Below, piece by piece: positions 36,374 to 48,700 of a stretch of 64,000 bases of DNA. The stretch covers positions 66,853,501 through 66,917,500 of the forward strand of contig NC_069370.1 in assembly GCF_021730395.1 (NCBI RefSeq), in the 5' to 3' direction. Made by a program: the position numbers and the translations under genes. Position 1 is the stretch's first letter. Every line of letters begins with the position of its first letter. Source of the DNA: Mercenaria mercenaria. Its lineage: Eukaryota > Mollusca > Bivalvia > Venerida > Veneridae. The notes under the pieces were generated by a model. It was not told the DNA's origin. It did not search any database and worked only from the letters and a program-made list of their open reading frames with translations.

Positions 36374-37900
36374 AAACATTGCGTGTACAAACTTATGAAA
36401 GAAAGAATAAGAGATGAACTTTAGTCGTTTGTTGTTTTTTTTTTTTTTGTTGTTGTTTTTTTAATTTAATGGCAATTGAAGTTTTCACAAAAGCAAAGTT
36501 TTTGAAAGCCAAAATATAAATCATTAATGTTGGACATTCCAGAAATAAAATAACTTTTTCGTTTATTTATAGCCTAAAGTAAAATGAACCAATCCATTTT
36601 TATCAGACCAGGGTGGTCGTACCGATGGGTTGTAAACTGTATAAAGTATCTGTTCAGGTGCTGAAAATGACAAAATGTTTGACAAAACGGCTGTTATCTT
36701 TACTTACAATCTGGGACATAAAATGATACACAGTCACCTAACGGTCCTATTTCGGCTGAAAAAGACATTTGCGCACATATGGATGGCTAGACGATCATAA
36801 ATAGATATCTAGATAATAATTGTTTATAAGTTTATTTTATTCATATTTCCTTCAAAATCTTTCAGTGACTGCAAATGAAAGGCTGTTCGCCCGTAAGAAT
36901 AAAACAATGAAAAGTCAAAACAAAATTCCCAGCGTACGATGCAATGTTTTACATGAATAAATCTATTAAAAAGAACCTTCGTAAGCGTTGAACGCAACCT
37001 GGAAAACTTATAACAGACATATAACTTTGCCTGGACCTGATAATAGTTCAATATTCTCAGTCCGAGCAAAAACGATAGAACTAACGTCTAATTAACATTA
37101 AAAACAAAAGTTAGATTTGTAATAGGAAACTATTTTGAACGCATGAAAATTTAGATGATCTCGTTATGGACAGATTAGTTACGAATCTAAGAGTATAAGA
37201 TCTTGGTCTGGATTACAATGTATAAAGAAATCAAAATAAACAAGTAAATATTTGACAGATGTGCTAAGTAACACTAAATATAGACGAGGATTACTGTTTA
37301 GGCTATACCAGCCTTACGACTTAATTAAATATAACCATACAATTGATATGTGTTTTACTACTTAATATTATAATAACTGATTTTAATCAGTGTTCATAAT
37401 CTCATGTAACATATTATAATTCAGTGCCGTTTATAACCCCGCTCAAAATAGAAAAAAGAAATGTAACTACATTATACCAAATTATCCCTGGTCTGTGATC
37501 GAAATAATATATATGTATCTCTTCTGAATCCGGAAATGACGTCATCAAAATGATTACCAAATATAAAAAAGTACTTTTCAATAACTTGTCAACAAGTCAA
37601 CAGAAATCTTTATATTATCTAATATCATGCCATGAAACAAACTTATGTGGCATTTTGAAATAATAATATTTACACTTCGTAAGTTAATCCATTTTACAAG
37701 TTCAGTTTATGCCTCACCCACCTAATTTATAATACATTTTTACGTCGAATCTACCTCTTAATATTAATTACATTCAACTACTCTTATCAAGTTGAATTTG
37801 GAATATGATTATTTCCGAATGTAACAAGAAGTTTAACATACAATCACGGATGTTAATTACCAAAGCCTGCAAAGGCAATGTTGTTCTTGTGTTAATTCCG
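36374..37900. other. spacer after copy A, nothing recognised
   Basis: AT-rich with a T-run at 36,430-36,462. There are no exons with supporting splice sites and no repeat shared with the rest of the window. Confidence 0.4.
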
Positions 37901-37904
37901 TGAA

Positions 37905-38310
37905 GTGAAAGAATTTTCAAAATCGGCTTAAAATGAAAATGTTTCGACCATTTAAATGTTTGATCAAAAGGTTGGCCATTTTGTTTCCATGGCAACAAAA
38001 TATAAAATGGTGGATTTACTATATTTCTAGATACATATTTGTGTATTTGCTTATTTCTGTAAAATAATTTCCACTTTTTCCAGCTATAATAAAAGTAATT
38101 ACCATGTTTTACATCTTACTCACAAGAAATAATTATATGAAATTAATTCTATTTAAAAGATTATTTTCAAAATGAAGAATTTAGCAGTGCGTAAATAACG
38201 TCATAAAGACACATTTTTTCTCAAATTTCAAACTGCCATATCTGTTTAAATAGTGGTCCGATTTTAAAATTCTTTCAGCGTTATGAAAGACTCTATGATG
38301 GCTTTCAAAT
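37905..38310 (+). repeat. dispersed ~430-bp repeat, copy 2
   Basis: Direct-orientation counterpart of 24,595-25,070; it keeps the blocks 'gccattttgtttccatggca', 'attaccatgttttacatctt' and 'attctttcagcgttatga'. Confidence 0.75.
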
Positions 38311-38578
38311 GGATATCAAATTATTATCAGGCGTTTCTTGTCCGTAAAATTAGTACCTAGAATATAAGAAATTTGAAAAGAATCGATACCAATCATTGGG
38401 AAATGTAACAAGCTATTGTCTATATTTACAGTTATAAGATTTTATGTATGGCCTAGCAATACTAACCCCATCAGGTTAAAATGAATGCAACAGTTATGCA
38501 TGAAAAGGTTTAATAGAAACGTTCAATTAATTCTGAAAGTTTTTAGTCATCTTTATCATTCAAAATTTCTGATAAGCT

Positions 38579-38888
38579 ATATCTTTCTATGAATTCACCA
38601 AAATTTTGTATTGATCACAAAAGTGTATATCGGAGTTTGCATATACATTACTGCAATATCTTTTCACTTACACAGGGTCTCGAGTTCGACCCGCAGGCGG
38701 GGCGTATGTTCTCAGTGACGGTTTGGTAAAACTATATCTTTCTATGAATTCACCAAAATTTTGTATTGTTCACAAAGGTGTATATCAGAGTTTGCCTATA
38801 CATTATCGCAATATCTTTCCACTTACGCAGGGTCTTGAGTCCGACCCGCAGGCGGGGCGTATGTTCTCAGTGACGGTTTGGTAAAAGA
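38579..38888 (+). repeat. two tandem ~155-bp units containing a SINE 5' part
   Basis: The unit 'ctatatctttctatgaattc' ... 'gtgacggtttggtaaaa' occurs twice in a row, about 90 percent alike by eye. Each carries the B-box side of SINE family 1 ('gagttcgacccgcaggcggg'). Only the second unit runs on into the full SINE body, so the duplication took place after the SINE had inserted. Confidence 0.8.
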
Positions 38889-39016
38889 TATTGTGTCTGA
38901 AATCATTCGTCCTCTACCTCTGAATCGTGTGGGGAACATGCTTTTACTGGTACAGTATCCAGAAACACTGGTTTGGTTATCTGTCCGCCGTTACATCACT
39001 GAAATACTGTTGAACA
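38832..39016 (+). mobile_element. SINE family 1, 5'-incomplete copy
   Basis: Contains 'cgtatgttctcagtgacggt', 'cgtcctctacctctgaatcg', 'ccagaaacactggtttggtt' and 'cgccgttacatcactgaaat', then ends 'gttgaacaacggcg'. The A-box half of the tRNA head is missing. Confidence 0.75.
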
Positions 39017-39369
39017 ACGGCGAAATCTTGCTGCTCATCTATGCGAACTAACGCGATTATTGGTAAAATCGTGTTCATTGGAAGGACTAAATGTGTTTAT
39101 TTTAAAATCTATATTTATATTGTTTTCCATTGGTCTACATGTAGTTACATGATCAATGAGAAAATGTCGTATTGACTCGAATGCGGAGCTAAAACACGTA
39201 TTGACCTCCAGTTGTGACATCATCACGGTTTGCCGTCAAAACAATGCGACGTCGTACACAATTTACCACGAAAAAAAATGACATTAGGCTGCAGATATTT
39301 GTATTTAAAGTTTATACTTATGAGTTGGCTTGATTTAATAATAAAACAATTGCTGCCCTTTAAGTTCGG

Positions 39370-39483
39370 TCTATATGTGGATTTATCGACCTGATAAAAA
39401 TGATATCAACCTTGGGCTGCGCCCTCGGTCGATGCACTCAATGTTGATATCGCTTTTATCAGGTCGATAAATCCACATATTGA
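39370..39483. repeat. 114-bp foldback palindrome
   Basis: The left arm 'atgtggatttatcgacctga' ... 'atgatatcaac' and the right arm 'gttgatatcgcttttatcag' ... 'gataaatccacatattga' are reverse complements with few mismatches, around a short loop 'gggctgcgccctcggtcg'. It lies 94 bp outside the left end of the 3.75-kb element at 39,577. Confidence 0.75.
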
Positions 39484-40299
39484 CTTCTCCAAAAGACAAT
39501 AATTGTATAAGATTTCAACATTATTAAATTCCTTCCTTATCAACAAAGTGTAAGCATCAAAGGATAATGATATCATCAGTAGAGGAAACTTCCCGTTTGG
39601 GAAATCATTTATGGGTTTTTCCCTACTTCCTGAACGGGAAACTTGTTACTTTTTATAGTAACATGCTTCCCGTTCGGGAAGCAATATCGCAAGTTTTAGA
39701 CCCATTTCATTTAAAATAGCCGGTGCATAAGAATATACACAAGATCTGCAAATTAAATATGCCACATTAAACTTGGATGATATATCTAAATTTCTACCGT
39801 TCACAATTTTTTTAAATGTCTTATTGAATTTTTATTTGACAGTGAAATTGACCATTTTCTTCAGAAATTGCTTAAAATCAGAGTTTTCCGAATTGGAAAC
39901 CTAACTTCCTGATCGGGAAACCTAGCCTTTAAGTTACTTCACAATCAGGAAATTGAAAGCAGACATTCAGAAAATTTATTCTTTTATTTTGTTATAAAAA
40001 GCAATTATTTCAAGTTTTCAGGGAGTTGTGATCCCATAATTTGATGTGTCTAGTGACCCAGGATTTTAACAGACTCATATGAGTTTTGGTTCAAAGGCAG
40101 TGGATCAGTTATTTGAATATTTACTTTAGACACATTCCAAGATCTTGTGTTGTGTGACTCCAGCATAATTTCTGATGTAAATGTATTTTTTTCTCCTTTT
40201 AGTTCGTCTGTTTTTTTGTTGTTTTTTTTTTTTTTTTTTTAATCTATGAGGTATTGTCGTCACTTGATCGTTGGCATTGGTGTCTGCATTTGTTAAAAA

Positions 40300-40630
40300 A
40301 ATTGTTTAGGTCCACATTTTCTCAAACATTGTAAGGGTTACAGCTTTAAAACTTTGCACATTAGGGGACTATGTATGCCTAGAACCACAACTCTGATATG
40401 CATTTTGATAAAATAATTGCCCTTTATTGTACTTGGAAAATTTTAGTTTCTTGGTTAAATTTTTTGTTTAGGTCAAAAACTATAAGAGCTACAGTTTTGA
40501 AACTTTGCACACTTGTTTATCATCGATCATTAGGGACTATAAAGTCTAATAAAGAACCATAACTCTAATCTGCATTTTGTCAGAATTACGGCCATTTTTG
40601 TAGTTTTAGAAAATCCCAACTATATCTTTT
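40300..40630. repeat. two ~160-bp tandem units inside the 3.75-kb element
   Basis: Each unit has 'cagctttaaaactttgcaca' (or a close variant), then 'aactctgatatgcattttg' (or variant), then 'attgccct'/'acggccat'. They are diverged, so the duplication is old. Farther on, 'tactgatgttctgaattcaa' is repeated back to back near 40,866-40,910. Confidence 0.65.
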
Positions 40631-41159
40631 TAAGATCTCTTGTATGTGTTACTACATAATACACATGTTATTTCTTTACTTTTCTGTTGTTCAGTTTTTA
40701 TCATTTTCAGTACTATCAGAGAAATTGCATTCAACAAATGCGGATCTCTGCTCTTCAAAAATAATCTTCTTTGCTGAAAACAATGTACAAATATTCATAA
40801 TGTGGGTCATAAATTGAATCATAATACTGGCCTGTTTTGTTCTTTACACCTTGTTTTTCACTACATACTGATGTTCTGAATTCAAACCTACTGATGTTCT
40901 GAATTCAAATCTACTGCACAAAATGATGTTACAACTTATGTATTAACTTTGGTATCAGTTTTAATTGACCATGTTTTTCCAACTATTTGATCATTGTCAA
41001 AGGCTCCTATACAGTTAGACAGAAGAAATTTCAGTTGCTAACAAGTGATGTCAGCCACTTCATTAAGGTAAGATAGCAACCAGATGAATAACATGAGCTG
41101 TCCATAAGACAGCATGCTCAACTTTTGTCAGTGCTTGACTCTGAATTAGAGTTTTGCAA

Positions 41160-41700
41160 GTACAATTTTTAACAGTCAAAATTCAAATCAGAGTTATAAG
41201 GATTGTTTTTCCTAGTGATGACTTTGATAGTCAAAAACTATTTTAATTTTCAAGTCAAAATCTTTGATAGTAACAGATATTTGACTTCATCAACAACTTT
41301 TACCAAAAAAAAATGTCTAAGTTAAAAAGGGGCATAACTCTATCAAAATTCAAATCAGTGTTATGGGGATTGTTTCTCCTGGTGTAGACTTTAATAGCAA
41401 AAAACTAGTTTAATCTTTGATAGTAACAGAGATATCTGACTTTATCAAAAACTTTTACACAACAAAATCAAAGATAAAAAGAGGCCTAACTCTGGCAAAT
41501 TTCAAGTTATGAGGATTGTTTTCTGGTGTAGACTTTGACAGTAAATACATGTTGTAAGTTTCAAGTCAAAAACTTTGATAGTTACAGAGATATTTGACTT
41601 TATCAAAAACTTTAAAGTTAACAAGGAGAATAACTATATCATAAGTCAAATCAGAGTTATGTGGATTGGTGTAGACTTTGATAGTAAATAACTTTTTGAA
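41160..41700. repeat. ~140-bp degenerate tandem repeat, three to four units
   Basis: The unit runs 'aaattcaaatcagagttat', 'ggattgttt', 'gtagactttgatag', 'tagtaacagagatat', 'gactttatcaaaaactttta', with many substitutions and indels. It lies immediately upstream of the exon-like segment at 41,735. Confidence 0.7.
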
Positions 41701-41734
41701 AACTGATGTCATATTTTTTTACTTCTCTTTTTAG

Positions 41735-41990
41735 GTTTAAAACAGTCTGAAAGAGCATTTGTCGCCTTTGCATTTGGGTGTGCAAAAAAGGAAGATATAT
41801 TAAGAGATTATAATTCTATATCAGTTATTAATAGAGACACAGAATCCTTGATTAACTTGGATTTTGATAAAAATAAAAGTGAAAGAAACAGAGTAGTTAT
41901 ATCTTTTCTTGAAGGTATCACATCTGACACAGTCAAAACACAAAATACTGTAAGAGCATGTGCTGCATTTAAACAGATTTTCAGTTTCAG
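41735..41990 (+). CDS. exon-like open segment, unknown protein, inside the 3.75-kb element
   Basis: Preceded by a pyrimidine-rich acceptor ('tttttttacttctcttttt' then AG) and followed by CAG|GTAGAT. One frame is open for all 84 codons (from 41,737), beginning LKQSERAFVAFAFGCAKKED and ending VRACAAFKQIFSF; the other two frames stop early. The amino-acid mix (charged with hydrophobic periodicity) and lack of low complexity look like real protein, and it has no ATG, which suits an internal exon. I do not recognise the family. It may be an exon of the element's own gene or a captured host exon. Confidence 0.5.
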
Positions 41991-42806
41991 GTAGATGCAT
42001 CTTATGGCCCTAGTTTTCTTTATGTTTATTGTTTTACAATATCAAGCACCACAAGGTTAATTGTCTGTCAGTATTGGTTCTAATCTTTAGCTCGATTTTT
42101 AAAAGAAAAAGGTAGAGCTGGCGATGGTATCACCCTTGATTAAAGTTTTTTTAAAAGTCAAATATCTCTGTTCCTATCAAAGCATAAACTAGTATTCCAA
42201 ACCATGAGCTTATAGGGACTTGTCACTGCTATATTTCTATGTCATTATAAGTAAACCCCTTTCATATTTTATGGTTATGTTTTGTAATACAAGTACATGT
42301 ACTGTTATATTATCATGTATAATAAGTAAGCTAAAGAACAGACTTTAATTTAATAATATTTTTGGTTCTAGCATATGACAGTATACTAGTATGTTATACT
42401 GTTTCCTTGTCAGTTGCCTTATAGCTACTTTTTCGAATATCTTAAGTTTGTTCAAAAATTTTCAATTTGAAAAATACATTTTCTATCACCTTCACAATTG
42501 ATTTTTTTTTGTAAAATATTCATGTGAAGAATACAAACAATCTGGAAAAGCATTATGTATCCCTCGTGAACAAAATCAGAATTTTACATTGAAAAACATC
42601 TCGCATCGAATATCATCCTGCTTTTGGTATTTCAAATACACATGTATCATTTTGTATCAAACAAGATACTGTGAATTTATTACTGAAAGAAAAATTTGGC
42701 ATCAATTAAGGTAAAAATGTACCTGTACACGTACATGTGTTCAATAGTATCGGTCTGTGTTGCTTGATCTACTTTCTTTGCATTCTGTATAATAGTTTTA
42801 AAGTTT

Positions 42807-42985
42807 TCAATGTAGGAGACACAACGTTTGCAATATGACACTAGTTTTGTGATTTTCTATTTTATGTAGTTTATCAAGTGTTTTCAGGTCTCCCTTTGAA
42901 ATGTTTCTTCTGGTTCTTATGACTTCGTCTGTCTTGATATTCCATTTAGTATGATAAAAAGATGTACCACGCAAATAAGAAGAAT
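42807..42985 (-). CDS. possible terminal exon on the opposite strand of the element
   Basis: Reading the minus strand, a frame stays open from the inner edge of the right terminal repeat to the TGA at 42,807-42,809. It includes YHTKWNIKTDEVIRTRRNIS and KGDLKTLDKLHKIENHKTSV and ends LCLLH*. The composition is strikingly protein-like for this AT-rich DNA, but I can identify neither a start nor an acceptor, and I recognise no domain. It could be a remnant of the element's own second gene. Confidence 0.3.
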
Positions 42986-43334
42986 TTCCTGATCGGGAAG
43001 TTTGGTTTCCAAATCGGGAAACTCTGCTTTTTTGCAGTTCATTCGGAAAAAGGGCAGATTCAATGTGAAATTAAAAAAATACTAGGACATTTAAAAAAAT
43101 TCTGAACGGTAGAAATCTAGATATGTCTTTTAAGTTCAATATGGCAAATTCAATTTCGAGATCTCATGTATAGTCTTATGCACCGGGCATTTTTAATGAA
43201 CGTACCTAAAATATAGTGGTTTTACTTCCCAAACGGGAAGCATGTTACTATAATAAGTAACAAGTTTCCTGTTCGGGAAGTAGGGAAAAACCCATAAATA
43301 ATTTCCCGATCGGGAAGTTTCCCCTACTGATCAT

Positions 43335-45740
43335 TGGCCATAAAATCTGCTGGAAATAAAATATACATAGAGAGCAATACTTTTGTGAGAGGTCTTTAAG
43401 TAATCTCAAGTTTATGGGATGGGGTATTCATTGAATTTATTGACTTTAATAGGTCAAACGGCACCATAATATATTATCCGTTCTCAAGCAGTTAATACAT
43501 TAGAAACTACCTTCCCTCGCATACAGCATACTGGTCGCTTAAAGTGTATTTTATGAGTGCATCGAATAATAACGTGAGCGAGTGAATAGCGGATTTGGGA
43601 ATACTTTAAAAATTCTGTACAAACAAAAGGCCGTCAGGGCTTGGGCCTTTTTCTTCATATGACTATAGGAGAAATATTCTTCTCAGAAACTGCAGGCCTG
43701 ATTCGTTTTCCTTGGGCTAGTCGACGCCAAATTTCTCCAGATAATTCGTTTCGAAAAGAAACTGCTGTTGTGGAATGTGGTCACGTGTCCTTGTATGTAC
43801 ATAGCCGGAACTGTCAGAGGCAGCTGAACGAATTGTCATACAAATGTATTTTAATTGTTCAAGGTCGGACACGTGCCGTGGGTAGAACCACCGACAATCA
43901 GTGAACCAGATGTATGGCTTCCTCACATGAACATGTAGAATTTTGAACAAAACTCGAGGTAAACCGTTTATAAAGAGAAACAATCTGCTAAGAATTTTAG
44001 TTAATCATGTCGAAAATCTAGCATTTGGAATGTATAATAAAATCATTTAGTGAGCTTATTCTAATAGTGGCCTAATTTCGAAAATTTGAAATAGATTTCA
44101 TATTGCTAACATTCATAAAGGAACCCGGAAATTTTAATTTTAAAGCAAAAACTCTTGATCCGCTTAAATGCCTATAAAATACGTCTGCTCCCTTTATTTA
44201 GAAATACGAGGGGACAAAAATCATGCAACTGTCCTTTGCCACTACAGACTGGGTAAAGACAATTCGTGAATATATTATTTGTTAAATTTTCTAAATAAAA
44301 TAGAATACGATCATTTAATAGGCATGCATTTATAATCAATTAATTTGTAATAGTATTTCGTAAATATGAAATATATTGCCAAACCTATCGAGGGAGTGGG
44401 CTGTAGGCGTTAGAATTTTAGATATGGGAGTATGAATCACCAGTTCAACACAATTCTGTATGATAAAAACACAACCTTACAACAGGACCCAGTGGCCCAG
44501 TTGTGCAAATGAACTGGGGCGAAAACGCCTTAACACATCAAATTATCTATAATTAATATAAGTAACATAAAGATCCTTTAAAAAGGCAAAAAATGTATGT
44601 TTTCAAACTACACAAGGATACTCCATACTTGGTAATATCTTCTCTGGCATTATTTCTGTCGAATCGAAATATAAAATGTCAATTGACAAATACATGACTT
44701 TTATACAGCGTTGTTTATATATATATTTCATTGTGCTTTTAATATTTAACGAGTGGCCTTGACCTATTTAAATGAAAAGAATGTTTTCAGATTGGGCAGA
44801 AGTATAAGTTCATCATAAACTCTAACTACACTTCTTTTATTTTAAAATGTTACATCATTTCTATTCCCCTTGCAAATCAGACCCTACATTTACATACTTC
44901 CACAAAGTAAAGTTTTGGACACACACAATATCATGCAGTAACGTTGCTTTGATCCTTATTTTAAAAGTTGCAGAAATGAGAGAGAATATAATATTGTAGA
45001 AGAAAATGAAATGTCTTAATATCAGAATAGTGCAGGAATGTGGTGATAGTTCCCTTTCAATGCTTTAAACAACCCAACTGTTACTTGTAGCTAGCTAAAT
45101 AGTTCAAAAATAACTTCTTTTATCGTGTGCATAGTCGTTATTTGCACAAACATTTTATTATCTAGAGTATTATTCTTGTCCTGGTAATAGAAGAGCAAGT
45201 TTATTCTGCAAACTTTTTGTAAAACCGAAACCAAAATTTTTCACTGATCACAATACTGTTGAGAGTAATGTTTTGTCTAAAATAAGATTAAAAGATATAC
45301 ATTTGATTTCTTAAATCTTTACATATACGAACACATCACTTGCAATCCAAAACCAAACAATAAATAAATTAAATTGCAAGAGTAGACTTTCTAGAAGAAT
45401 TTAGCATTGTAAATATAGTCAGAGCTCCGCATCTCAAAGTATACCAATAACAAATAGAATCAGAGTGGAAAGATACAGTGTTGCTTTAAATATCCATGAA
45501 CAAGTTTGTTTTAATTATATGAAAATATGAAAAGGGAGAAGGGAATGTAATTTAAAGGTGGTATAAAATGGGAGGGGACATACACAGATTGGTGGATCAT
45601 AACGTGGAGAGTTGTGGGAGAAAGCTGGGGCGGGGGACAGGTGAATGGAGGTCAAACAACTAACATACAAGATGTATAAGTAAGTAGAAGGTTTATATAC
45701 TTTTCGTCTAAAAGTTGCCAAAATACAATGCAATAGAGAA
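43335..45740. other. spacer between the 3.75-kb element and copy B
   Basis: No gene recognised. Overlapping open frames near 43,640-43,980 on both strands have no domain. At 43,875-43,945 there is a minus-strand head fragment of SINE family 2 ('gtcggtggttctacccac' and 'gtgaggaagccat' in reverse complement). Confidence 0.45.
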
Positions 45741-45748
45741 CGTATATC

Positions 45749-48700
45749 TCAGATCACTCTGTAACAACAAGTTATTCTCTCCACTGTTGTACTGCCAGCT
45801 GATTCAGCTGTCCATATCTCATGTATTAATTTCTTCCATTTGCCCTCAACTTCCAGTCTTCCCATTAGTGGCTCAAGATCATCATAATTCTTACTTGTCC
45901 GGATATAGGTATAGCTGCCCACTAAAATTATAACACCTCCTGAAAGAAATAGTTCTTACTAATCCGAATATAGATATAGTTGAACACTAAAACTATAACA
46001 CCCCCTGAAAGAAAATAATTCTTACTAATCCGAATATAGGTATAGTTGCCCACTAAAACTATTAACACCTCCTGAAAGAAAATAATTCTTACCAATCCGA
46101 ATATAGGTATAGTTGCCCACTAAAACTATAACACCTTCTGAAAGAAAATAATTCTACACAGATCTTTGTACCAAAAGAACAAAAACACAATATACTTCAT
46201 ATATTGTATAATATGTAATGAGCACTTGGGCACGATATAATATGTAATGAGCACTTGGGCACGATTAACTTACATTGTTTCTTCTTCCAATAATATCCAT
46301 TACATTTACATATAAGAAAATACTGACATGAATCATATAACAACTTCAAATACCATTCAATTCATAAGTATCAATTCAATGATTGAACATGAATAACATT
46401 CACTTCTCATGTATATATATATATAAATATTTTTAAATAAGATAACAAATAATTTCCCGTGATTTAGATTTAAAAAATAATCTGTTTGTAAGCATAGGTG
46501 CCAAAAGCTGAATGACCATACAAATCACAACAATCGGCACGATAACTTGCCTTACCAGCGTTACTAAGGCTACCAACAAACCAACCATCAAAACAAGATT
46601 TTGATTGGCCTGATACAACAAAAGATCTATACCTATTCAAGGAAAATATTTCCCGCCTAATTCGCTTCGCTTAACCGACAGAAAATATATACACCTTTTG
46701 AAAGAAAATAATTCTAACTTGTCCGAATATAGGTATAGTTATCCACTAAAACTATAACACCTCCTGAAAGAACAATTAGGAAATATGGGGAAACTTATTA
46801 GAAAAACAATCATTCTCAGTCTGATATTAGAACTTAATTTCAGTTTACACTCTCAACTTTGTAAGTTACAGGACGGAAAGACAATTTTCTCATTGTGGTA
46901 ATCCAGTTGATTGGCTCCTGCTAGGAAGTACAAAAAAGTGCTACCTTCTATTTTTTATATCTGTGATGCATGTTTCTTCATGTTTCTGCTAACTTAATGA
47001 TATTCCATACAATATACCTGAGCTCAGTTAATCGGCTTAGGAAAACTGTCCCTGATTTTATTCTCGTTATCTACTCTTGTACTGAAAGATGTTTTGTTCT
47101 CGCTGAACCCAACGAAATAAACTTAATATACCGTCAAAACATCTGAATCAATAACGCAATAGTATATTTCACATACTTCTCGATACTAAATGTTGCAAAT
47201 AATTTCATTTTCATTAAAGAGAATGAATAAAAGTTACCCGGTTTTACAAGCCTTATCATTTCAAGAATAGCTTCAGCGGGCACGTGTGCTTCTGTTGCGT
47301 AGATTCCACCTCCTGTGAGAACATCATAGGAATCTAAAAGTAAATTTTGAAGTTTGTACGACATATTTGACTATAGCACTAACACATATCAAAAAAGCTT
47401 ACAGTAGTACAAAAAAACAAGATTATGAGAAGATACAGATTGACTGCTGCATATAAAATCAAGATCAGCAACCATTAACAAATAGTTAAAACAAGCTCGC
47501 CTTTCAGAGCTTCCTTACGCTTGACGGCTAACTTAGTGCAGCCGGCAGCTTAGCCATAGCAAAATATATATGTGACGTTAAGCATTGTAATCGTGACCCC
47601 CAAAACCATTTAGAAGTATTGACTCACTGGCAGGTAAACTTGATGGTGTTCCGGATATAAACTCGACAAAGTAGTTTTCATAAAGGTTGTTTTTTCTTGC
47701 CTCATTTAACATGTCTTCCGATGGTTCAAGGGCGTCTATGTGTTCAAAACCATACTTCTTAAGCTGAAAATATAACTTCTATATATTTTATCGGGACGGG
47801 ATATTATGCAGAAACAAAACGCTTTTACTTAAAAACTACTAGAACATTGACTCAAGATTCCTAACCTTTTACCTAAGAAACTATTCTGTACAAAACATTA
47901 GAAAAGAGAACCAGAAAAAAATGATAAATAATTATTTTGTATTGAATGTATTTCTTTTTGACGTAGATGAACATACGTATCTCACTGCTCTTATGTTTTA
48001 AAGACTTTAACAATTTTCACCCAATGTATACTCGTAATAACTACATTAATATTGGTTTACAAGTCACTTAATAGCTTACACTTAATGTACTTATGATTTA
48101 CAAGACTTGTTATACCTAAACACATGATGAACTTACGGTTTGCAAGAAACTCAGATACGTTTGATTTACAAGACTCGCACATGAAATAACTTAACACATA
48201 CTAGTACATTACTAACTTATGGCTTACAAACCACCGCACATTCTGTATATTCTTACTTAAAACATTATTAATTAACAATGAAGAACACCTTATTTGAAAC
48301 AGACAATTTTTGCCTTCGTAGGCGAACAATTAGAAACAAGATACTATGTTCCTAAGAGATTCATTTCAATCTATAATATATGATAAACTATGAGTTAAGT
48401 TAGAACTATTTAGAACTATTCAATACACTATAATAAATATTCAGTTTTATCTTGGTACCATTTTTGATGAGATGGCTGTAGAATTTATTTTCATGATATT
48501 ATTTTCGGTATACTGCAATAAACTTTAAATATAGGGATAACGCATGTTTTTTCGTGTTATAACATGGGATTCTGCAGATGTTATAACACGAAATGAACAT
48601 GCGCTAACGCTATTCTAGCATAAAACGCGTAAAAACTGATAAATGAATACAATGTCACTCAACGTCATTAAATTTCCACGAAATGCGAGGGAATGTCTGA

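Larger units (their letters stand above)
39577..43329. mobile_element. 3.75-kb DNA-transposon-like element with ~345-bp TIRs
   Basis: The left terminal repeat (39,577 to about 39,922) and the right one (about 42,987-43,329) match in reverse complement, starting CAGTAGRGGAAACTTCCCG. Both hold the same landmarks: 'atttatgggtttttccctac', 'gaaacttgttact', 'tagtaacatgcttcccg', 'tttctaccgttcaca/ga'. The pentamer ATCAT flanks both ends exactly, a 5-bp target duplication. Each terminus carries about four to six near-palindromes of the form TTCCCGNNCGGGAA, possible transposase-binding sites. The interior holds two kinds of degenerate tandem repeat and at least one exon-like open stretch (41,735-41,990). 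No transposase domain is recognised. CAG termini with a 5-bp duplication fit no superfamily I can name, so I leave it unclassified. Confidence 0.75.

Noticed and set aside
40688-40790. A second exon-like stretch in the 3.75-kb element (LSEKLHSTNADLCSSKIIFF after an AG).
   Set aside because: Open for only about 35 codons, its phase does not match the exon at 41,735, and the donor is weak.
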